A stretch of DNA of 64,000 nt, taken from Allorhizobium ampelinum S4 (GTDB lineage: Bacteria; Pseudomonadota; Alphaproteobacteria; Rhizobiales; Rhizobiaceae). Below are positions 58,045-64,000 of the stretch, in pieces. A program made the translations under genes and the position numbers. The stretch spans positions 1,109,501 through 1,173,500 of the forward strand of contig NC_011988.1 of assembly GCF_000016285.1 (NCBI RefSeq), given 5' to 3'. Below the pieces are notes generated by a model. That model had not been told where the DNA came from and did not search any database. It was given only the letters and a program-made list of their open reading frames with translations. Numbering within the stretch: the first letter of the stretch is position 1; each line of letters opens with the position of its first letter.

Positions 58045-58072
58045 TTGACGTTCCTGTTCGGCTGGATATAAC
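58045..58072 (+). promoter_or_regulatory. promoter of the tRNA-Ser gene
   Basis: A sigma70-like pair, TTGACG (58045-58050) and TATAAC (58067-58072), with a 16-bp spacer, lies 65 bp upstream of the tRNA. Confidence 0.6.
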
Positions 58073-58136
58073 GCCTGCCAGAGATTCTGTTGAAAACCAG
58101 ACAGAGTCTGGATGTCGGAATACGGCGTCGGGCTTA

Positions 58137-58226
58137 GGAAGAGTGTCCGAGTGGTTTAAGGAACCGGTCTTGAAAACCGGCGTGCGGGAGACCGTACCGT
58201 GGGTTCGAATCCCACCTCTTCCGCCA
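58137..58226 (+). tRNA. tRNA-Ser (anticodon UGA)
   Basis: A 90-nt type II tRNA gene. The acceptor arms GGAAGAG / CTCTTCC pair, the T-arm GTGGGTTCGAATCCCAC is canonical, and the anticodon stem-loop ACCGGTCTTGAAAACCGGC shows UGA. A long variable arm (GTGCGGGAGACCGTACC region) and an encoded CCA end support tRNA-Ser. The integrase gene begins a mobile element 74 bp downstream, so the 3' end of this gene is the likely attachment site. Confidence 0.95.
58205..58226 (+). other. inferred attachment site core (attL) at tRNA-Ser 3' end
   Basis: Tyrosine-integrase elements commonly recombine in the T-arm to 3' end of tRNA genes. Here the integrase gene lies immediately downstream and all following genes are element-like. 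The matching attR would be a direct repeat of this tRNA end beyond the right edge, so the core cannot be confirmed here. Confidence 0.45.
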
Positions 58227-58266
58227 TGCTGAAAAAAAGATCAATAAAATCAGATAGTTACAAGCA

Positions 58267-58301
58267 AAAGTGTCAAACCTTTGGGTTGGGTTTGACACTT
58301 T
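58267..58301 (-). terminator. rho-independent terminator at the integrase stop codon
   Basis: A 13-bp stem (AAAGTGTCAAACC / GGTTTGACACTTT) overlapping the integrase stop. On the minus strand the arm is followed by TTTTG. It ends the minus-strand element operon before the tRNA. Confidence 0.75.
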
Positions 58302-59343
58302 ATGTTCTACTTTTACCCCCGCCTTGAAGGTGAGGGGCGGCTTGTGTGGCGAGTTCGCGGCGGCTGGCGGCGACGGTGTAGCGGGTCACTTCGTCCAGGG
58401 ATTGGTGGCCGCTGATGGCCATGATCTGGTGCGGTGTGCATCCGGCCTCGGCCAACCTGCGGCATGCGGCTTTGCGTAGGCCGTGGGGTGATAGTTTGTC
58501 CGGCAAGCCCGCTTCCTTTGTCATGTCTCGAAACCAGTTGGTGAAGCCAGCCGGAGTGAATGGCTTGCCTTGAGCGGTCGTCAAAAACGTCATGTTCTTA
58601 AGGGGCAGTGCATTGAGCACGTCTTTGAAGGCGGCGTGAAATGGGATCTCCACCAACTGGCCTGTCTTCTGCTGGACGATGGAAATCCATCCATCGCGCA
58701 CATGTTGGCGACCCATGCGGACAACGTCACTGCGGCGCTGGCCTGTGTAAAGCAGGAGCGATAGCGCCAAGTGCGCGCGGGTGCCTGGCTTGTGGTATGC
58801 GGTGAATTGTTCGATGTGGTGTTCCTCCCAGGTTAAAAAGCCTTCGGACTTGTGCCGGATTTTCTTCACGTCCTTGGTGGGATCATCCCGACGCCATTGC
58901 AGATCGACAGCATGCAGCATCAGTATGTGGATGATCCGCAGTAGATTGTTTGCGGCGGCTGGTGTCGCTGCCTTCTCCCCAATGATTTTTTTGACGTTCT
59001 GGGCCTGCATGTGATGTACACGCTTGGCACCGTGCTCTTCCCGGAATCGTTCGATGATGCCGCGATATGTGGTCTTGGTGGATTCTGATAGCCTCTGGAA
59101 ATCAGATGTTTTGTAATAGCTGACGACAAGCGCAGAGACCGTGCCGGGTGCGCTCTTGGATTTGCCAACCTCTATCTTTTCACCGGCCATCGCCTTTTCG
59201 TATGAGGCCATGAATTCTGGACTCCAGGGCAACCCTGAAAGGGGCTTGATCGGAAATCCTTTCCGCCGATAGTACCAGCGAATTTTCCCATGCCGATCCT
59301 CAAAGCCCTGGCAGTATTTTGGCGGTCTGTGCATTTGCTTCAT
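58300..59343 (-). CDS. tyrosine site-specific integrase
   Basis: Phage-type integrase of 347 residues. The catalytic Arg lies in LLYTGQRRSDVVRMG, the His-x-x-Arg in LSPHGLRKAACRRLAEAG, the second His in ISGHQSLDEV and the nucleophile Tyr in TRYTVAASR. An N-terminal core-binding domain (about 60-165) precedes it. It reads toward the tRNA-Ser gene, as usual when the attachment site is that tRNA. The start lies 3 bp after the stop of the excisionase-like gene. Confidence 0.93.
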   Translation of the reverse strand: MKQMHRPPKYCQGFEDRHGKIRWYYRRKGFPIKPLSGLPWSPEFMASYEKAMAGEKIEVGKSKSAPGTVSALVVSYYKTSDFQRLSESTKTTYRGIIERFREEHGAKRVHHMQAQNVKKIIGEKAATPAAANNLLRIIHILMLHAVDLQWRRDDPTKDVKKIRHKSEGFLTWEEHHIEQFTAYHKPGTRAHLALSLLLYTGQRRSDVVRMGRQHVRDGWISIVQQKTGQLVEIPFHAAFKDVLNALPLKNMTFLTTAQGKPFTPAGFTNWFRDMTKEAGLPDKLSPHGLRKAACRRLAEAGCTPHQIMAISGHQSLDEVTRYTVAASRRELATQAAPHLQGGGKSRT

Positions 59344-59346
59344 TCT

Positions 59347-59601
59347 TCAATCCCAATCGTTGCCGTCTGGGTACGAAATATCGCCATCGGATGGCAGTGC
59401 GTCCAGCGCAATATCAATCTGGCGTACATCCCACACACGCCGCGCATCAATTTTACGCGGCTGAGGCATGCGGCCATCATTCACCATCTCGTCAAACTTT
59501 GAGACGCCAACACCGGCATAGGCCGCCGCCTGGACACGGTTGAGCATCCGTTGGGATGGCAACGGCAAGGCTGATTTTGGGTGGTATGGTTCGGTTCGCA
59601 T
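59347..59601 (-). CDS. small DNA-binding protein, AlpA/excisionase-like
   Basis: Protein of 84 residues with a MerR/AlpA-like helix-turn-helix (MLNRVQAAAYAGVGVSKFDEMVNDGRMPQPRKIDARRVWDVRQID, about 19-63). Such proteins placed directly before an integrase usually direct excision or activate the integrase. A GAGGG site precedes the ATG. Confidence 0.75.
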   Translation of the reverse strand: MRTEPYHPKSALPLPSQRMLNRVQAAAYAGVGVSKFDEMVNDGRMPQPRKIDARRVWDVRQIDIALDALPSDGDISYPDGNDWD

Positions 59602-59663
59602 TATGATTACCCTCTAGCTCGGAAGGCCGAATTGCCAAGGCTACTTGCCTGGCGGGCTTTCGA

Positions 59664-60170
59664 TTATCTGCTCTCTTGTGCGCCCTGGAATGCCTTACGA
59701 ACGTCATTTTCGGTAAGAGCCGAACCGACCTTCTCATCAGGGGGCACTAGGCTTGCGAGGCTCTGGAGCCAACCCCCAGCAGCCTCGCAGTCCCGCGCCG
59801 TGCAATCTCGGAGAGGCTTTCCGTTGGGCATAATCATGTCCATTAAGATCATTTTGGCTTCTTCGATGATCTTCGCCTTGACTTTGGCTTTCAAGGTATC
59901 AGCCCTTGCCTTGAGGGAAACAGTAGTTTTCCTCTCCACGGTAAGGGATGGTCTGGTGACGATGCTGTTATAGTTGTTTGAAAACCAATATTCGATGATA
60001 GCATCGAGATAATCAGGGCCATCATCCAATAAAAGCGCATCTCGCAAAGCGCTAAGAATGGCCTGTTTGTCGGCTCCAGCATGATCATCCATAACCCTGA
60101 TGAGTAGCTCTCGTGGGTTGTATCGTTTCCACGACTGAACCTTCGCGCCGTATGTACCTGCATCAAGCAT
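59664..60170 (-). CDS. hypothetical mobile-element protein, 168 residues
   Basis: Mostly helical, charged protein without a recognised family. A Lys-rich segment (LKARADTLKAKVKAKIIEEAKMILMDM, about 92-118) could form a coiled coil. A motif RDCTARDCEAAGGWLQSLASLV near 122-143 contains two cysteines. An AAGGAAG site precedes the ATG. It is part of the packed minus-strand array. Confidence 0.65.
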   Translation of the reverse strand: MLDAGTYGAKVQSWKRYNPRELLIRVMDDHAGADKQAILSALRDALLLDDGPDYLDAIIEYWFSNNYNSIVTRPSLTVERKTTVSLKARADTLKAKVKAKIIEEAKMILMDMIMPNGKPLRDCTARDCEAAGGWLQSLASLVPPDEKVGSALTENDVRKAFQGAQESR

Positions 60171-60181
60171 CTGACTTCCTT

Positions 60182-60640
60182 TCAGAGTAAGTTCATTTCT
60201 TTTAGAACTTTGCGTGCCGCCGACATCTCGGCGTATTCTTGGCGGCGCTTCGCTCGATATTCATCGGATCGGCGAATGTCACGCTGCTTACCGCGAGACT
60301 TGGCGTAATAGGCTTCAGGGTCCTGTTCTCGCCTTCTTCTTGCAGCTTCGCGTCTTTTGAATTTAAAAAGTTCTGGATTTTGAGCTTTCTTCTCGGATTC
60401 TCGGTCTCTTCTCTTGATCCGCTCTTCTGGATTGCGCTGAAAGCGTTCCCGCTTCTTGGCGTTAATCTTACTTCTGTTCGCCGCTTGGTATTCTTTGGTT
60501 CGCGCCAAAATTTGCGCTCGGTTTGCCTCATATCGGGCTTTTGCCTTGGCGGCCTTACAAGCTTCAGAGCATACTTTTGTTTGCCCTAGACGACCGCTGA
60601 TATCGACACTGCACACTTCACAGAAGCGTTGCTTCATCAT
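60182..60640 (-). CDS. hypothetical zinc-ribbon, highly basic protein, 152 residues
   Basis: The N-terminus has a CEVC...CSEAC zinc-binding pattern (about residues 7-27). The rest is an almost uninterrupted Lys/Arg/Glu-rich helix (KAKARYEANRAQILARTKEY and onward). The fold suggests a nucleic-acid-binding protein. It overlaps no neighbour and follows the HNH gene directly. No family is recognised. Confidence 0.65.
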   Translation of the reverse strand: MMKQRFCEVCSVDISGRLGQTKVCSEACKAAKAKARYEANRAQILARTKEYQAANRSKINAKKRERFQRNPEERIKRRDRESEKKAQNPELFKFKRREAARRRREQDPEAYYAKSRGKQRDIRRSDEYRAKRRQEYAEMSAARKVLKEMNLL

Positions 60641-60988
60641 TTATTGCACCTCCATACAAGCGAATGCCCGCTTCGCCTGTTCGCGCCGAAGGGCGTTTCG
60701 TTTCTTGGTGACAAGCTCCAGATGATCGGGGTGAGGCCGCACGCAAAGCCGGTTGCGGCATACGTGATCGATTTCCTTCTTTCCGGGGATGTAGCCGAAT
60801 TCATTGGTCCACATGACAAGATGGACAGCTACCGTCTGACCACTGAGCGACATGCGCGGATAGCCCGCGCCGCGTCCTTCGTTGCCGGAGGTCGGACCTG
60901 TCCAGATCCAGCAACCCGTTTCCTGTTTTTCAATCACGCGAGACATAATCCGTTCGCGGATCTCTTCGCGGCGGTTCTCGTCAGGCAT
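60641..60988 (-). CDS. HNH endonuclease-like protein
   Basis: Protein of 115 residues with the phage-type HNH pattern: GCWIWTGPTS, then VAVHLVMWTNEFGYIPGKKEIDHVCRNRLCVRPHPDHLELVTKKRN. The IDHVC...CVRPHPDHLE part holds the metal-binding His and Cys residues. Phage HNH proteins of this type nick or cut DNA. It overlaps the preceding gene by 8 bp. Confidence 0.85.
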   Translation of the reverse strand: MPDENRREEIRERIMSRVIEKQETGCWIWTGPTSGNEGRGAGYPRMSLSGQTVAVHLVMWTNEFGYIPGKKEIDHVCRNRLCVRPHPDHLELVTKKRNALRREQAKRAFACMEVQ

Positions 60989-61304
60989 CGGCGCTGCCTT
61001 CCGTGGTATCGCTGGCCAGCGCCTCCTTAAGGGTTTTCTCTTTCTCGAATTCGAGCGCGATCCGCATCAGCGCGGACCGATATGAAGCCTTGACTTCATG
61101 TGTCTGCCTGAGTCCTTGTATTGGATACGGCTTATCGCTGAGGATGTAGTAGGCCTCGCATATTGATAAGCCACCTCGACCAGCGAGACCGCGCAAGGTC
61201 TGGCTATGATTAGTTTGCGCTTGCTTTTCGTGTGGCTGAATTAGCGCCCATGGAATGCATTTGATAATTGGGTCGTTGAGGATTGGGAACATAGGCTCAG
61301 ACAT
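60981..61304 (-). CDS. hypothetical phage-type protein, 107 residues
   Basis: Small protein starting MSEPMFPILNDPIIKCIPWALIQPHEKQAQTNHSQTLRGLAGRGGL. The IPW..I.PHE.QA..NH.QTL..LA.RGGLS.CEA pattern recurs in phage proteins of unknown function, as I recall. An AAAGGAAAGG site precedes the start, which overlaps the upstream stop by one base. Confidence 0.7.
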   Translation of the reverse strand: MSEPMFPILNDPIIKCIPWALIQPHEKQAQTNHSQTLRGLAGRGGLSICEAYYILSDKPYPIQGLRQTHEVKASYRSALMRIALEFEKEKTLKEALASDTTEGSADA

Positions 61305-62125
61305 CACTCTGCCTTTCCTTTGTTGAGGACGGTGCGGGCTGCATTTATTGCGGCGACCTTGTGATGAATTAGGACGCCATCTGCATCGCGTTTCCAAGGC
61401 AGGTTGGGCGGGAGCATATCAGCAAGCGCTGCCTCCAGCTCTGCAATGCGGGCCTGCTGGTCGGGCATGGCTGACAGCACAACGCGAAACTGCTCCCGGA
61501 TCGCGGAGAAAACACCAGCATGGGCCAGTACCCATTCATAAAGCTCGTCATCCTCGCTCTTATCGCCAAGATCGTAGGGCGCCTTCATCAGAAGATATGA
61601 AGAGACCTTCCGATCAAGCCACTCCGAAAAATACTGGATTGTGTTGATGGCTGGATTTGACATAAAGCGCGTGAGGGGTGTAGCGCCCATCATTTCCGCG
61701 ATTGTCAGCATTCCGGCAGCCTTCATGCGATCATCTAGGGTGATGACCGGCTCTTGCGCTGGCGCTGTGGTGACGGTTGCGACAGGCAGCTCCTCAAACC
61801 GCCCATCTTCGAATTCTTCACGGGGCCGCACCCACAGATTGCCGTCTTCGGTGGCGCGATAGATAGCGACTTCCCGCATATCAACTGCCTGATTGTCATA
61901 CTCAGCATCAAGGTTCGGGTCGTGCCAATGCTCGGTCTGCATTTTGCCGATGCCGATCAACTCGTATGTGCTGCCGCGCTTTTTGTGGCGGTGCGTTGCC
62001 GCCGTCTGCGGAAGGGCGGCTTCCAATGCTTCAAGCTGCTTGCGGTCGATCACGGTTATGTCGTCCACTGGAGACGCACCCATGTCTTCCTTCAACTTGG
62101 CGATGATTTCACTTGTGATGGTCAT
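61304..62125 (-). CDS. hypothetical protein with DUF1653-like segment, 273 residues
   Basis: Starts MTITSEIIAKLKEDM with a GGAGG site; the frame extends 9 codons upstream. Residues about 40-105 (HRHKKRGSTYELIGIGKMQ ... DMREVAIYRATEDGNLWVRPREEFEDGRFE) resemble the DUF1653 beta-barrel pattern. The C-terminal part is helical with MLPPNLPWKRDADG near the end. No catalytic motif is visible. Confidence 0.7.
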   Translation of the reverse strand: MTITSEIIAKLKEDMGASPVDDITVIDRKQLEALEAALPQTAATHRHKKRGSTYELIGIGKMQTEHWHDPNLDAEYDNQAVDMREVAIYRATEDGNLWVRPREEFEDGRFEELPVATVTTAPAQEPVITLDDRMKAAGMLTIAEMMGATPLTRFMSNPAINTIQYFSEWLDRKVSSYLLMKAPYDLGDKSEDDELYEWVLAHAGVFSAIREQFRVVLSAMPDQQARIAELEAALADMLPPNLPWKRDADGVLIHHKVAAINAARTVLNKGKAE

Positions 62126-62865
62126 TGGGGAACCTCCGCAGCATCGCCACACTGAAAGGTATCAACTTCGCCATCCGGCAGAACATCGCCGCTATCGAGG
62201 TCCACGACAGGCGATCCTTCCAGACAGGCGGCGTGGCACGTTCCCATTTCAACATCGGTGGCGCAGATGTCTTCGGGCTTGAATGGGGTGGCGCAGATCG
62301 GGCATTCGCGCGGGGCAAGTTGGTAAAAGCGCTCCAAGAATTCTTTCTCTGCCCGTTGCGGAAACCATCCGTGTATTTCCACGCCTATCGGGCGATACCG
62401 CAGGCCCCAGGGTTCGGGTGGCTTACCCATGACTTGGCTCAGTTCGTCACCGAGGATGGCTTCATCGGCCCATCGCACGCTTTCGGGCGTCACCAGCGGC
62501 AAGCCAAAGCGTAGGCAGATGGCCGTCATCAGGTTTGTTTCAAACGCCTTGTAGTTACTCAGATGGGGCTTTACCGGGCGGATGATGTCGGAAATATACG
62601 CTTCCGCTGCATCGTGCAGCAGGCCCCAGAGGGCATCTTCACTGCGCACTTGATGGCTGATGAGTACGCAGTGTTCCGCCACGGAATAGAAGTGGTTGCA
62701 ATGGCCGCCGTAGCGGCACGCCATGGATAGCGCATGGGCTATGTCTTCAATATGGATTTCTTCGGGCCGTGGATCGCATGGCCAGAACTTGCGACCGGAA
62801 TAGGTCTGCATCCAATCGCCGTGACGACGATCCTCACCCTGCGCAATTACTTCCGTGCTTTCCAT
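62122..62865 (-). CDS. HD-domain nucleotidohydrolase (YfbR-like) with C-terminal zinc-binding tail
   Basis: Protein of about 247 residues starting MESTEVIAQGEDRRHGDWMQTYSGRKFWPCDP. HD-domain metal ligands are the His in GGHCNHFYSVAEHCVLISHQV and the His-Asp in LWGLLHDAAEAYISD; the fold matches 5'-deoxynucleotidase-type phage proteins. After the HD domain a C-terminal CPIC ... CHAAC cluster (about 195-230) predicts a zinc site, an addition not found in plain YfbR. It overlaps its neighbours at both ends. Confidence 0.8.
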   Translation of the reverse strand: MESTEVIAQGEDRRHGDWMQTYSGRKFWPCDPRPEEIHIEDIAHALSMACRYGGHCNHFYSVAEHCVLISHQVRSEDALWGLLHDAAEAYISDIIRPVKPHLSNYKAFETNLMTAICLRFGLPLVTPESVRWADEAILGDELSQVMGKPPEPWGLRYRPIGVEIHGWFPQRAEKEFLERFYQLAPRECPICATPFKPEDICATDVEMGTCHAACLEGSPVVDLDSGDVLPDGEVDTFQCGDAAEVPQ

Positions 62866-63392
62866 GTCTCGAAATCCTTTTTCATGCGCTGCCAGCGGGA
62901 TGCGGCGGCGGGGTCTGTGTTGAGTTCGGCCCGCGACTTGATTTGCAGCATGGTGCGGACGCGGGTTTTGATGCGGTCGGCGTCGGCGGATGGGTCCATG
63001 CCGTGCTGGTCGATCAGCCAGAGGCGGAAATTGTTGTGCTGGGTGGCCATGGCGCATTCTGCGGCGTAGTTGGGTGGTTCCCTGCCTGCGGCCTTGCGCT
63101 CCAGGTTCCTGATTTCCATGTTCTGGGCGTGGATGCGCGCAATGGCGGCATCCAGCATTGACAGCAGGAAGCTTATCCATGCGCGGCCCTTGATCAGCAT
63201 CTGTTCATCGTCAAAGCTGATGCCTGGGCGAAGGGTGGCGATATCCTGCACGGTAGATGATCCGGCCTCGCGCACGCTCAAGACCGGCGCACGGCTGGCG
63301 GGGTCGAGGCCCCGCAGCCATTCGGTCGATGCAAGGGCATCGACGCGGCGGATTTCTTCGAGTTGCTTTGCGCGGGCCTCACGGTCAGTCAT
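62847..63392 (-). CDS. hypothetical mobile-element protein, 181 residues
   Basis: Helical charged protein starting MTDREARAKQLEEIRRVDAL. No family recognised. It has a predicted long helix around 75-110 (AWISFLLSMLDAAIARIHAQ). It overlaps the clamp-like gene by 8 bp and the HD-domain gene by 19 bp, so it is in the same operon. Confidence 0.65.
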   Translation of the reverse strand: MTDREARAKQLEEIRRVDALASTEWLRGLDPASRAPVLSVREAGSSTVQDIATLRPGISFDDEQMLIKGRAWISFLLSMLDAAIARIHAQNMEIRNLERKAAGREPPNYAAECAMATQHNNFRLWLIDQHGMDPSADADRIKTRVRTMLQIKSRAELNTDPAAASRWQRMKKDFETWKARK

Positions 63393-64000
63393 GTGGCAAG
63401 ACCCGTGGATAGACGACATAGAGTTCGTCCGTGCCGACAGTTGGCGTCAAAAGGCCTGGGCTTGATTCTGTCAGCAGGTTGATCGCTACATCAGTCGTCT
63501 TAATGCTGGATAGGGCATCTTTCAGATAGTCGCCATTAAAGCCGATTCTGATTTGCGGGCCATTATATTCAGCTGCGATTTCCTCCACGGCTTCTTCGCC
63601 GTCAGTCGCGGCCATGGACACCTGCAACATGCCATTTGACCCGACAAGCTTGATCGTGTCGCGCTTATCATCTTTCTTGACGAGGCAGACGCGATGCACT
63701 GCATTGATAAGATGCTTGGCATCAACGATGATACGGCTGGTATTGTCCTTAGGAATTGCAACGTCATAGTCTGGGTAGACGGCATCGATCAGTTTTGATG
63801 TGAGGCGTACGTCATGACAGCAGATCTGTATCATTTCGTCAGAGATTTTGACTTGGGCAGACGCCTTGGTCTCGCCAAACAGTCTTCTGATTGCATCAAT
63901 AGCTTTGATGGGGATGATTGCGCCGGGGAAGGTTGTGCCAGCCTCACACGGAAAACGCACAACTGCGAGATTGTGCCCATCGGCAGCAACTACGGCGATT
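63385..64000 (-). CDS. dnaN: DNA polymerase III beta-clamp (DnaN)-like protein, truncated by window edge
   Basis: The C-terminal two-thirds of a sliding-clamp-like protein; the 5' part lies beyond the right edge. The open frame reads VVAADGHNLAVVRFP at the edge, a DnaN hallmark (TDGHRL-like), then IIPIKAIDAIRRLF, KLIDAVYPDYDVAIP and FNGDYLKDALSSI, which mirror clamp domains 2-3. A host clamp is essential and encoded elsewhere; this copy, in a mobile element, probably serves element replication. The terminal VVYPRVLPHD differs from the usual PMRL-type end. Confidence 0.85.
   Translation of the reverse strand, partial: IAVVAADGHNLAVVRFPCEAGTTFPGAIIPIKAIDAIRRLFGETKASAQVKISDEMIQICCHDVRLTSKLIDAVYPDYDVAIPKDNTSRIIVDAKHLINAVHRVCLVKKDDKRDTIKLVGSNGMLQVSMAATDGEEAVEEIAAEYNGPQIRIGFNGDYLKDALSSIKTTDVAINLLTESSPGLLTPTVGTDELYVVYPRVLPHD

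Overview
The window looks like alphaproteobacterial DNA from a Rhizobiaceae member (Agrobacterium/Allorhizobium/Rhizobium type). The evidence is the pcaDCHGB/pcaQ gene order with a matching PcaQ box, a RirA-type TGA-N9-TCA iron box upstream of an fbpA-like gene, BA14K and DUF475 family proteins, dense catabolic ABC-transporter operons and a rhizobial-style intergenic repeat. No replication origin, rRNA, CRISPR array or insertion sequence was seen. Assignments rest on reading translated proteins and motifs by eye; no database search was run.

Layout. 1-6845: a 5'-truncated aldehyde dehydrogenase, a PotDBCA-like ABC importer and a succinate-semialdehyde-type dehydrogenase, probably for import and oxidation of a polyamine-like amine. 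6947-20074: a two-sided sugar catabolic cluster. The minus strand carries a fuconolactonase-like amidohydrolase, a FucU mutarotase, an aldo/keto reductase, a ribose-type ABC importer and an iron-type alcohol dehydrogenase. The plus strand carries a GntR regulator, a UxaA-family dehydratase, a GMC oxidoreductase and an SDR dehydrogenase. Together they fit a non-phosphorylative L-fucose (or similar deoxy-sugar) pathway. 20105-21229: a glycerol-dehydrogenase-like enzyme. 21254-27814: a two-component system divergent from a solute-binding protein and a tripartite tricarboxylate transporter (tctCBA). 28106-29429: a 55-residue small protein and a DUF475 membrane protein.

29826-40270 is a beta-ketoadipate (protocatechuate and 4-hydroxybenzoate) region: pcaF-pcaJ-pcaI, pcaR, pobR, pobA, pcaQ and pcaDCHGB, with candidate PcaR and PcaQ operators. 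It encodes conversion of 4-hydroxybenzoate via protocatechuate to succinyl-CoA and acetyl-CoA. 40311-44582 carries an AcuI/YhdH-type reductase and an FtsK-type translocase with no visible membrane segments. 44809-48666 is an iron(III) ABC importer. 48965-57997 holds an MscS channel, small secreted or membrane proteins, an ABC exporter preceded by a candidate leader peptide, a second two-component system and a DUF1275 protein.

At 58137 a tRNA-Ser(UGA) gene is followed at once by a tyrosine integrase. From there to the right edge a tightly packed minus-strand array (excisionase-like protein, HNH endonuclease, HD-domain hydrolase, zinc-ribbon protein, unknowns and a DnaN-like sliding clamp cut by the window end) marks the left end of a prophage or integrative element. 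The most unusual observations are the candidate leader peptide with hairpins upstream of the ABC exporter, the UxaA-type enzyme in a fucose-like pathway, the Cys-rich GMC oxidoreductase, the extra binding protein divergent from the two-component system, and the mobile element with its own clamp and zinc-binding proteins.
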